Positions 45,075 to 54,699 of a stretch of 64,000 bases of DNA are shown here, in pieces. The position numbers and the translations under genes are program-made. Below the pieces are notes generated by a model. That model saw only the letters and a program-made list of their open reading frames with translations, was not told the DNA's origin and searched no databases. How positions within the stretch are numbered: the stretch's first letter is position 1; every line of letters begins with the position of its first letter. Origin of the DNA: Thereva unica (taxonomy: Eukaryota > Arthropoda > Insecta > Diptera > Therevidae); assembly GCA_949987705.1 (NCBI GenBank), contig OX465286.1, forward strand, positions 5,619,445 to 5,683,444, written 5' to 3'.

Positions 45075-45580
45075 GGGGGCGTCTCCAGCCGTGAACACCC
45101 GCAAACAAGCACGAACACGAGTGTGGACGGTTTTCACGCTTACCTTGCGCCTTGCTTTCCGTTACGAGTGGATACGGCGTGAATTCTTCCCGTCAATTCA
45201 CGGCTCGAGAGATCTTCAGACCCGAACTGACGATAAATGCGATTTTTGTCAGCTTTCTTCAACTGTAGGCATTTCTTGAACTTCAGGCCATACAGTTGAG
45301 GGTCGGTGAGTGTATGGTAATTCTTGGCCTCAAGGCGAAAACTTTCAGGCCACGGCCTGCCGGCGAACTGTGTGTAAATTGGGGCCTTAAGATATGGGTA
45401 AATCCTAAAAATTTACTCGATTGTTTAGCCTCCAACGGCTAGCCAAACGTGCGACTCGTCGAATGCTGCAGAGTACGAGTCAAGTAACACTGAACCGGGG
45501 ATGGGGGTCGAAAAATCGCAAAAATCACCTCACGTAATTTATGGACGACCCCCAAGGTAAATCACAATAACAGGCGAGGG
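45075..45580. repeat. Dispersed repeat family E, copy 2
   Basis: It aligns with 32490-32990 over CCGTGAACACCCGCAAACAAG, GGATACGGCGTGAATT, TTACTCGATTGTTTAGCC and GTACGAGTCAAGTAACACTGA. It ends in GGGGTCGAAAAATCGCAAAAATCACCTCACG, then GACGACCCCCAAGG. The same terminal word occurs at 50046 in copy 3. Confidence 0.75.
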
Positions 45581-45599
45581 AGGAGACGCTGAGTAGCAC

Positions 45600-47005
45600 A
45601 AATGTGTTAACATATAAATATCTATTTACATATACATATATACTTAAAATCATACAAAATGTGGAATGATAAATGACATTCGGTTATGTATTAAAGGATA
45701 AGAAAAAAAAACTACAAAAAGGATTCACTTTTACGAATATACCCTACTACTACAAAACTTTACATCACAATAAAACTTAACACAAAAAAAAGAAGAAGCT
45801 CGAGGATTACAATTCTCCACACAAGAAAAGGATCTTTTTTTTATATTGTGGAGATACTTTCCAACTATCAATATCATCAAAACCCACCTCTATCGATCTC
45901 GACCCACCCCACCCCATCCACCCACTCATCTAACCTCGGCTTTTCGTTATGTTTATCTATACAAGCAAGCCGCATTACAATAATATCTTCAAGCAGCATC
46001 CCTTTCTGCCACTGTGTCCCGATGGAGCCCTTGCACCACCGCCGCCCTGCTTCTCTGCAACCTTCATCATCCTCATCAGATTTATCCCATCCATGCTAGC
46101 AACACCTATAGTAGTAGCTACTAGCCCCCAGATATACGCATATACAAACATATATATATAAACAGCACAGAATGCACAGAGAATCTGTAAGGGATCCTGT
46201 CTGTATGCTGCTATACAATAACTACCCTTCTTTCATCTATAGGAGAGATAGTCATCCCTAAAATACCATGACCCTAATACATTTCGAATTTTCCTCTTGA
46301 TTTACTTTGATCTTCAATTAGGATTTTCAGGACTTGCTGCCGCTGCCGCTGTGCTTGCTGCATGTACCTTCCGGGCAAGTTGATGATATAAATAAATATA
46401 TATTTATATAGATATATTATGTATGTATATACATATAAAAGGAAAAAGGATAGCCATCCTCCACCTCATCTTCCACTTACGGGGAGAAGGTGAGTGAGAG
46501 CATACTTCGGGATGGCCGTTATCATCATCTTTTGTAATGCGAGAAGGTTTTTCTGTGTAGCTTTATTTATCATTCGATATAATATGACTAAATAAGGATT
46601 ATACGCATCAGTTGAGACTGTAATAAGGGAATTAACAATATTTATTAATACCTTCGGGGGTGATTTGTGTTTTTGTTTTTTTGGTCTTGTTCGTTTCGTT
46701 AAATATGGAAAAAATGAAATTTTGTTTCTTCCATGGGCGGGAATTAATGAAAAAATCCTTTTAATTAGCCCCCCCCCCCAATTAGCGATTGACTGACGAC
46801 GACCTTCATTCTCGTTCGGTAGTCCTGGCTGTGTCAGCGAATGCTGCCAAGTAAATGGCATTCATTAGCGATGTCATATGATCCATGCGTAGGAGTTCAT
46901 CCAGAATCCTATGGTTCAAGGCTCATCAATAATTGTCTGAAGGGCGATTTTTGGTGCCATCCAAGACATGGGCTAACCATCGGGCTAGAAGACATATGGC
47001 TACAC
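45600..47005. other. No gene recognised
   Basis: It has mixed simple repeats with TA arrays near 46150 and 46400. The 46861-46466 minus frame (131 aa, positively charged, no motif) is the longest open frame here and may be chance or a decayed transposon frame. I do not assign it. Confidence 0.4.
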
Positions 47006-47007
47006 AT

Positions 47008-47265
47008 TTGGGGGGCTCGGTCGGTAGTCTAGGGAGCAAGTCGCCTAGCTACCATTTTTGCTAGTTATTTGATGGGGAAACCACTCCAGCTCTACACCCA
47101 ACTCTGATTTGGATCCGTCTGTGTACAAGGCAACGTCATGGGCCTTGTCAGGTTGAAAATGTTCCCATTCCTCTCCGGTAGGGATCCGGATATTAAGGTC
47201 ACTGCCGAAATTTAATTTTGTGAGCATGTAGTCGGTAGGTCCTGATACTATTGCCTGTCGTAGTA
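47008..47265 (-). pseudogene. Non-LTR RNase H start fragment, with a tRNA-like SINE piece
   Basis: The minus strand 47227-47045 reads RIPTGEEWEHFQPDKAHDVA, LYTDGSKSELGVELEWF. YTDGSK is the first RNase H active-site motif of I/LOA-type elements. At its plus-strand edge (about 47008-47055) the words GGTCGGTAGTCTAGGGAGCAAG and CGCCTAGCTACCAT are a partial tRNA-like head. Confidence 0.75.
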
Positions 47266-47286
47266 TATACTGTGCCCCATATTACT

Positions 47287-47415
47287 GGCCCCTGTGCTGA
47301 ATGTCGAGTCGTGATTTGTGACAAGTTTTTTGAGTTGAAGAAAGTGGCGTTTCAGACCAATTGCGACTTTCAGCATAGGGGGCTAAACTCGCACTTAGCA
47401 CTTCCACTCTAGGCC
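47287..47415. mobile_element. MITE, GGCCCC-TIR family, copy 3
   Basis: GGCCCCTGTGCTGAATGTCGAGTC at the left pairs with GCGACTTTCAGCATAGGGGGC ending near 47382. The following CTAAACTCGCACTTAGCACTTCCACTCTAGGCC is also found, in similar form, inside the 7091 copy. The interior GTTGAAGAAAGTGGCGTTTCAG matches copy 1. Confidence 0.75.
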
Positions 47416-47963
47416 ACCTTTTTGGTAGGCGCTGGGCTATCTTCCCGAGATCTCCCCCTTTTAGTGCGGGAGGTTACCGCTCCTGCTGTCCTTGCGTTCT
47501 GGAGCGCTTTCCACTCCTCAACAACTACTTGAAATTTTGCTTTGTTGGTTTGTCCTTTTCCGAGATGGTGCCTCATTCTCTGCAATTCTGCCGTCATATG
47601 TGCCATTTTCACGGAGACTGGTGACCCCTGGCACGCCTGTGGCTATGTTGCCTGACGTTAAGGACTGTTGTTGGTATTCGCAAAGCCAGAGCTGGCGATT
47701 GCCCCACTTGGAGCAAGCTTAAACTCCCCCCGGGGAGGGAAAGGTTCGTAGTCCTTGGTCCTAGTCCTTGTACGTTGCTGTGTCGGGTCGTCTGTTTGTT
47801 TTGGTTTCTTTTCGTTATTATTTTTGTTCATGTTTCTCCCACCAGTAAAGCCGGAAATGAAGTCCACCTTGTCAGAGCCGCATACCAGAGTAAGGCACTT
47901 GTAAACACCGACCTTACCCGGGCATCGGCAGAGACCGTTTGCGACCAGCCTGTTTATACCCAC
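47409..47963 (-). pseudogene. Probable non-LTR gag (ORF1) remnant
   Basis: The minus strand gives an Asn/Lys/Arg/Thr-rich stretch at 47963-47658. After a frameshift, 47612-47409 reads MKMAHMTAELQRMRHHLGKG, then NKAKFQVVVEEWKALQNART, then GRSREDSPAPTKKVA. Basic, helical segments of this kind occur in ORF1 of I/LOA-type elements. It abuts a SINE. The assignment rests on composition and context, so it is moderate. Confidence 0.5.
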
Positions 47964-48104
47964 TGGTTGGCTTTTAAAGAAAGAAGGAAAGTTATTTAGA
48001 TGGGAAAGTGGAAGAGGCGAAGGACCGTGGGAATGGCCGGGATTCGAACCAGGGACCTCTGGGATGGTAGCCAGGCGCCTTACTCCCTAGGCTACCGAGG
48101 CCCC
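47950..48104 (-). mobile_element. tRNA-derived SINE, copy 1
   Basis: The minus strand reads GCCTCGGTAGCCTAGGGAGT, CCTGGCTACCATCCCAGAGG, then CTGGTTCGAATCCCGGCC: D-arm, anticodon-like arm and T-arm with polymerase III A- and B-box-like words. A body follows: CGGTCCTTCGCCTCTTCCAC, then TAACTTTCCTTCTTTCTTT. The anticodon loop is not a regular 7-nt loop, so it is not a functional tRNA. The same head-plus-body occurs at 57.85 kb on the plus strand. Confidence 0.75.
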
Positions 48105-49000
48105 CCAATGGTAGCAAACCTACCTATATAGTTGGGTGCTGTTAATATTTAGCTCGGTGGACTAATGAGTTGGGACAATGGTCGTATAATAATTATAGTA
48201 TGGAAATAATAATTAGTTAACATACATATGTGTGTGTGTGTGTCGAAGCCTTGTGTGGATACTAAATGATTATAAAGGCTTTTTCCGAAACGAATCTAAC
48301 ATCTTTGCGAGTCCCTAATTTCGTTAATTTTTTTCTGCTTCTACTCCAAAACTGTTGACAATTCACTGAATTACCCTAAAAAAAAATATAACATTTAACA
48401 TCCTGTCATCCCCACTCTATGCCTGTGAATCCCCTCAATTTACACAAGAGTACTAATTTTGACATTTCTATCACAGCGGGGGAGTCCCTTTTATTTTTCG
48501 AGAGAAGTTAAAACACAAAAAAAAATTATTATAAACAAAGTGAACTTCTTAAGCCAAGAAAAAAAAACAACAACGAAAAGATTCCCTAAAAATAAACAAC
48601 GAAAAAACAAAACGCGAAAAAATAAGGTAAAAAATTACCCAGGGATCTAAAAACGAGGGTGGGGGTGGGTGGGTGGTGGGTTTTTTTGTATGGAGAACGA
48701 TGGCTCAAGCAGGCAACAGAGAAAGGGGTTGGAGAGATGGAGAAAGAAGACGCGCGCGAATATTCAATTTTTTTTCGTTCCCTTTCACAAAAGGCGGAAA
48801 TTCGCGCTTAGAGGGAATCTAGCACACGGCATAGAGGTGTGTAAACAACAACCGAAAAAAATATATATAATAATAAAAGTAAGACAGTGGAGAATTTCTG
48901 TTTGTTCACCGTCGTCGTTGTCGTCTCTTTCTCTAAGTAGGTAATCGCGTTGCTTAGGTAAGTTTGTGTATACGCCAATAAGCAAAAAAAAAATAATAAT
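48105..49000. other. No gene recognised
   Basis: AT-rich with poly-A runs and a TG array at 48229-48243. Frames such as 48459-48650 are lysine-rich by composition. Confidence 0.4.
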
Positions 49001-49168
49001 AATACAGACGTCCAGCTTCTGGAAGACTCCCGACAGCTCAAGGTTGATTTGTGTACTTCCTTAGCAGAAACACGCAGAAAAAAATTAGTTTGTTTAGTAG
49101 AGAATAAGAGGAAAAGCAACAACAACAAAAAAGGTGCCCCAAAGCACCAGCAACAGCAGCAATATACA
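49001..49168 (+). other. Very tentative alternative leader exon
   Basis: A CAA/CAG-rich segment (AGCAACAACAACAA, CACCAGCAACAGCAGC) ends in ACCGATGAAG|GTAGGA, an ATG placed directly before a good donor. This layout resembles a 5' leader exon of a long insect gene. I found no matching core promoter and the signal may be chance. Confidence 0.15.
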
Positions 49169-49263
49169 CCACCGATGAAGGTAGGAGGGGGTATATTATG
49201 GTGGATGCAGTGGGCGCTGTGGCAGGGGTCTAGTATAGGACTTTGCGAGAAGAAAATTACTTT

Positions 49264-49281
49264 TGGGGGGGGGGGGGGGGG
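49264..49281. repeat. Poly-G run
   Basis: A run of about 18 G. Similar G or C homopolymers occur at about 60464-60480, 61551-61566 and 62477-62498. They are prone to sequencing error and length variation. Confidence 0.8.
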
Positions 49282-49379
49282 AAGAAAGGAAAAAGTATGA
49301 AATAGAGGAGGAGAGGACTATGTTCCAATTTCCAGCTACTCTTAGTTGAATCTATATTTTGACTGGGTATAAAAAAACA

Positions 49380-50095
49380 CCTTTTTAGGCCTGACTAACT
49401 CGATATGACCCTATCGGTAGAAATTTATACGAATATTCAGTCATTGTCTGTGTGTGATGATACTTGGCTTCAAGGCGAACCTTTCAGGCCACGGCCTGCC
49501 GTCGACCTGTGTGTGGGAAAAGGGGCCATGAAATATGGCAAAAAATCCTACACAAAATTTTGTATTCGATCGCCAGAAAGTAGCATAGAGTAGCCCCTCG
49601 AATGCTAGGGGGCGTACGAGCTAAGTAACACTGACCCGCGAAAAGGCCCTTAGAATATAGAACTGCAGAAAGGGCGGAAAAGCGATTGGAATAGAGAAGG
49701 GGGAAAGTCGGAGTTCGAATTATCAGTTATCTATAATTAAAGGTTGCGGTTACGCCTGTAAATACGTATTTTTAGTGTTAAATACTAGAGATTTTTTAAT
49801 CTGAAAACCCCTCACCTGAGTAAAAGGGGAGGGGAGGGGGGTCGAGCCAAATCTCACGACATCTCACGAAGGGGGGAGGTGAGGGGGGTCGAGCCAAATC
49901 TCACATCTCACCAAAGAAAGAGAGTAAGGGGGAGGGGAAGGGGATCGAGCCAAATCTCACGACATCTTACCAAGGAGAGAGAGTAAGGGGGTGGAGAGGG
50001 GGGTCGAGCCAAATCTCACGACATCTCACCAAGGACGGGGAGGGGGTCGAAAAATCGCAAAATTCGCCTCACGTATAGACCACCCCTAAGAGGTA
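49380..50095. repeat. Dispersed repeat family E, copy 3, with internal minisatellite
   Basis: It shares GGCCACGGCCTGCCGTCGACCTGTGTG, CAGAAAGTAGCATAG and AAGTAACACTGACCCGCGAAAAG with the copies at 32.7 and 45.4 kb, and ends at GGGGGTCGAAAAATCGC near 50046 followed by CCTCACGTA. In this copy about 400 bp, including a 4-copy minisatellite, is inserted before the terminal word. Confidence 0.7.
49820..50036. repeat. Minisatellite, 4 units of about 47-59 bp
   Basis: The unit core TCGAGCCAAATCTCACGACA, followed by TCTCACCAAGGAGAGAGAGTAA and a G-rich spacer, starts at about 49842, 49889, 49945 and 50004. Length varies by a deletion in the second unit. It lies inside family E copy 3. Confidence 0.9.
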
Positions 50096-50500
50096 CTTCA
50101 TTTTTTTTTTCGTTTGAGCCAGTACAATGTCATACTTCAAATAAGGCGAAGAGCTATTGCAATGACAAAAATAAGCAAATTAAGGAAAGAAGGAAAATAA
50201 GTACCAATAAAAGCTTTTTTTACGAGTTCTATGCATTAAACTGCCTCAGAGTAAAAGTAAGTAAACCTATGCCCCCACAATGTATACATACTTATGTATT
50301 TATATTTTACAATATCATCTCACATGATTTCAACTTGAAAATAATCTTGCTGTTGCAAAAGTAGTAAAAAAATATGTCTCTCCAGTTCATATTTACAATC
50401 ACACCTCGCCTCTTTAAGGCCCCACAGTACAATTTAACTTATTGTAAGGGACAAATGTACTGCCTCGTGTAAGTTCGGCTCAACTATATAAAAATTACAG
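50096..50500. repeat. Dispersed non-coding repeat, copy 2
   Basis: TTACAATCACACCTCGCCTCTTTAAGG, AGTACAATTTAACTT and AAATGTACTGCCTCGTGTAAG match 29460-29650. No coding region is seen. Confidence 0.5.
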
Positions 50501-52600
50501 GTCACAAAAAGGTGTCAATTGACTACTACGGCCCGCGCGGAAAAAACGTAAAATACATTCTGGCCCATGTTATAAAAATGTTGCCCACCCTTGTTCTAGA
50601 GAGGATGCATGAGGAGGAGGCTGTTAGCCTCGCTTTTGAACTTTTGCATGTTGAATGAGTTAATTTTTTTTGTTTAGCAGCAGGCAGATTATCAGACTGC
50701 CAGGTGAAAAAAGTAGGTGCACCGTTCGGTAGGCAGGCTCGTTATGTCAGAGGGCACCCGAACATAGATTAAAACCCTCATAGGATGACGTACGAGTTCA
50801 GGAGGAGAAGCTCATCCTATGCCTAACAATAAAACTCGACACAAAGCATACTAATCACTTTAAAGTTTACTCGGGTTGCCCTTGAACCTTGAATTGAGTA
50901 TTAAGGACAAAAATAAAAAACAATTATTCATCTCAACAGGTTTTTTCAATATCCCTTTATGTTGTGGCTTCCTCATATTTTTATTTTAATTGGAATTTAT
51001 TAAAAAGGACGAAGAACACAATAAAATGTATCTCCCATTCCAAACTATACCCACTTAACCAGTGGGCAAGTATAGTCCAGCTCTCTCCTTTTATCGTCAA
51101 CATGATTGATGCAAAACTACTCTAAGCTAGACTATACTCTAAGCTATGCACATAAATATATGTACATTGTTATACAGATTGTTATACAGATTGTTATACA
51201 GATTGTTATACACATTTCATTCGTATAGTGTAACAATCTCTAACCCGAGAGCGCTTATAAAACTATATTGTATGATGGTTGAGGCTAGCAGAAGGATAAA
51301 AAGGCTTTATGCTATAGAAGAGATTTTAAATGCACACACACACACAAAATATGTAGAGTTGCTCTGCCTCAATTTGAGTGGTGCTCTTGGCCATCCACAT
51401 TTTCCTGACTGGTAGGTTATATATCGATTACAAAATAAAAAAAAAATCTGGTACATCAATACCTTCACAATCTGTAGTAGTGGACAAACCCAGATTTCGG
51501 TTAAAGAGCTGGGTGGTACTTTTGTCGAAGGAAACAAACAAGGAAACTAGGAAAATATTGGGGCAGGGCTACGGAAGCGGATTTTGCTGTACTATGGCCA
51601 CTAATCCTGTGTAATTTTCCATTTCCTTCTTTACAAACAAAAGAATAGAAAAATAAAATACAAAATATTTCTATAAGTAAAACCAAGGAGAAAAGGTGTA
51701 TTAGCTCCTTTTGAGCAAGGATCTCTTAACAATGATCCCGAAATATTTATTTTTTGTTGCTGCTGTTTTTACCAAGTATCGTCCTCCTCCATCCAGCAGC
51801 CACCATCATCCCAAATTAAAATCTTCGTTTCGTTTCCATAGATCCTGGCGCTCCTCTTCACACGAGGAAACGCTTTTTGTGAGTCCTTTTAAAATACGCC
51901 TCTTCAGCAAGGACAAACAGACGGAAAAGTACTGTGCAATCTCGTCAATGAGAGCGCGCCGAATGGATAGATGGGGGTGGATAGGGTGTGTGGGTAGAGT
52001 AGAGATCTAGAGGTGGTCTAGGCAGCCAGGATGATATGATTTGTGTGTATAAAGGTTGTTCCCTACACAATATAAACTCGATTTTGGCCTGTCGTCACTG
52101 AATTGTTTCGCCCGTTGCCACCATCTACCACGGCTCTCTGCCCCAGGCACATCTTTCACCCGTGTGCGGCCCGTCACAACCCATTCTATACCGCCATCGT
52201 CATCATCATCATCTAGCAAATATCCAGGATACTCGTTTCTTGTGTAGCGCTGCTGCTGCTATACTATATAGTGGAACTGTCGATATGCTATATTTGCCAT
52301 GAAACGGAGCGCGATATGGGTTGGCTGGCTGGCAGACACGTGGAGCGGGTTTGCGTCTGGGGAAAGGGGATTCGCGCGAAGGGAAGCTAGCATGAATTGA
52401 TGAGGAGGGTGTGGGTGCGCACATTTGTCCACCGGAAATATGAATGGAAAATTCAGGATATTTGAATGTCGGATAAATAAATTTTAACAACCAAAAAAAT
52501 AATAACAACAACAATGAAGGGAAAATGAAATGATTTCGAGACGAGAGGCATGATGGGAATTTTCCGCTTTATTTTCAGGTTTTTTTTCACGGTGTTTAAT
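50501..52600. other. No gene recognised
   Basis: About 50590-50660 on the minus strand resembles the family A 3' end (ACTCATTCAACATGCAAAAG), too short to use. A tandem of TTGTTATACAGA is at 51166-51215. The 51711-52010 plus frame (99 aa) is Ser/His/Arg-rich with no motif and I do not call it a gene. Confidence 0.4.
51166..51215. repeat. 12-bp tandem repeat, about 4 units
   Basis: The unit ATTGTTATACAG is repeated in near-perfect head-to-tail fashion, with a final partial unit ending in CACATT. No coding context. Confidence 0.85.
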
Positions 52601-52863
52601 TAAAAGCAATTATATTAGAGTTACCCCTTCTAGCTCAGAAGGTGCACTTCTCAGCAGGGCTGAGAAACATTTACCACTGCAGTCGTGGCTCAGCTGAGAC
52701 ATGCAAACATAAAATATTAGATAAAATAAAAGATCACAAAACATCTAACAGAGCAGCATGCAAAAACAAAAAGGCAGTGGGGCCAGGAAGTCACGCCAAA
52801 TTGAGAAGAGTCCTTTTAAGGATAGCTTCACTACTTAGCAGGCTAAACACACTCCTATATTTG

Positions 52864-53800
52864 TTAGCGATTAACCGGTTCGAACATGCCATAATTAGTA
52901 TTAGAGGAATAAATGTACAGGAGAGGATCACCTCTCAGGTTGTAGTTATTCACTCTAAAAGACGTGCGGCTTCTTAATAAACCTGAGTCCACCTTACCAT
53001 TCATCAGCCGATGAACGAATATAACGTCAGCGACCTCGCGACGCTTATGGAGAGAGCTTAAGTTAAGTAATTTAAGTCTGCTCTCATAAGGCGGAAGAAT
53101 AAGTGGGTCATCCCACGGGAGATGGCTGAGTGCAAACCGGACAAACTTCCTTTGAACCGATTCGATTCTACCAACATGGGAGGAGTAGTAAGGAGACCAT
53201 ACCTGGGAGGCGTATTCAAGCAAAGGCCTAGCCAAGGATACGTACAAGTATTTAGTTATGAGAGGGTTGTTGAATTCCTTTGACCATCTTTTTATAAATC
53301 CCAGGACTGAATTGCCCTTGGAGGAGATATAATTGATGTGGGTGGAGAAATCCACTCTTACTTTCTAACCTAACCCCTAGATCGATTACAGAGTTAGCGC
53401 GGCAGACCTTGTTGTCGAAAAAAGTATAGTAATAAATTATAACACCACGTTTCCTATTAAAAGTCATGATCTCGCATTTACTAATATTAAGGACTAGGTT
53501 TTTGTTGGAACACCACGAATAGAAGGTGTTTAGCTCTTCTTGCAGAAGTTTGCAATCCTCTATACTCCTTATGTGGCGATACAGTTTCATGTCATCAGCA
53601 TAAATAAGGATTTTACAGTGCCTTAACAGGGCAACAATATCGTCAATTGATAAAATAAAAAGAAGAGGGCCAAGATGACTGCCTTGCGGGACACCAGAGG
53701 ACGCTTCGATGTTTTTAGATTTGATAAAATGCCCATTATCTCTCGGGAATATTATTTTCAGGTTCCCTCGAAGGCTAACCTAACAACTTCCCATCCCCAA
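52864..53800 (-). pseudogene. Jockey/CR1-like non-LTR reverse transcriptase fragment with YADD (family B)
   Basis: On the minus strand, about 53705-53600 reads SGVPQGSHLGPLLFILSIDD and then LIYADDMKLY, the substrate block and the YADD catalytic box (YADD at about 53602-53591). The 53590-53252 frame continues with NTFYSWCSNKNLVLNISKCE and IDLGVRL. After a frameshift, 53355-52864 gives INYISSKGNSVLGFIKRWSK, LYVSLARPLLEYASQVWSPY and LKLLNLSSLHKRREVADVIF. At least one frameshift inactivates it. It is related to the piece at 8.1 kb. Confidence 0.9.
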
Positions 53801-54049
53801 AAACAGGGCGAATATTCAAAAAGGACTCCGATAAAGTCTTGATCTGTTTTCTCGATGTCTAGTTTCCCGGGCGAAGAAGTATGGGAAACTTTCCAGCCTG
53901 TTAAAATCTATAACGTGTGGTTATGTACACAATTATAGTTCTAAATCAAGAGTCGACGAGCTATTATAATGGGCACTCATTTCCCTGGTTCTCAAGTAAC
54001 TCACCTTGGATTGGCCTTAGAACCTAACACTGGATCGGAGGTAGCACTT

Positions 54050-54690
54050 GCCCACCGGTTCTACAATAAGAATAAAGGCATGACAAACAGGATTTTTTAC
54101 TGCGGGTAAGGTTGAATGGGGCATTGGCACCTTCAAGCCGCGCCTTGAATATACAACTCGTATATCTGGGCAGGCGCCACAAGGACCTTGTGTCTTGTCT
54201 CGACAAGGTGCAAAATCGCCTCTTTGGTGATGGCCCCTTTTGCGCCTCCATAGACACCTTAAGCCACCAGCCCTCTCTATACTTTATCGCTATTACCATG
54301 GCGACTGTTCCACTGAAATTCAGGACCTCCTGCCTACACGGCAATACTTCCCCGCAACACAAGACTAGCCCACTCGGCTCACCCCCATACCCTACAACCC
54401 CCCCCCCCCCCGTTCGCGTACAATACGGTTTAGAAATTCGTTTATGAATAGAACAACTCGACTGTGGAATAACCTCCCACAGTTAGTATTTCCGAACTCG
54501 TACAACACCTTAGAGTTCAAACGTGAGGTTCATCGTCATTTTCTTCGACACCCTCCAGACCCCCTCTGACCTTTCCTATTCTCCTCTATTCTTCAAACCA
54601 AGCTTACTACTAGACATTGCACCATGAACTGAACGACTTGACGGACTGGTAGTATAAAGGGTTACTCCTAAGCTTGGTTTAAAAAAAATA
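54050..54690 (+). pseudogene. Family A non-LTR 3' fragment, longest plus-strand copy
   Basis: The plus strand reads LDKVQNRLFGDGPFCASIDT then TLSHQPSL, and further on TTRLWNN and an EFKREVHRHF-like segment. It matches the minus-strand copy at 1.2 to 1.65 kb across several frameshifts. The 3' UTR (CAAGCTTACTACTAGACATTGCACC, GGTAGTATAAAGGG) matches 23.2 and 16.9 kb and ends in an A-rich tail near 54685. Confidence 0.8.
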
Positions 54691-54699
54691 AGGACGAAG

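Noticed and set aside
46466..46861. 131-aa minus-strand frame
   Set aside because: Length is notable, but there is no recognisable domain or start context, and a poly-C run lies inside it; left unassigned.
48033..48103. Possible functional tRNA gene on the minus strand
   Set aside because: The T-arm is good, but the anticodon loop is eight bases with no regular stem, the acceptor stem does not pair, and the same sequence plus body recurs at 57.9 kb, so a SINE explains it better.
51711..52010. 99-aa plus-strand frame
   Set aside because: Composition is Ser/His/Arg-rich with no domain, no splice or promoter support, and no repeat in the window.
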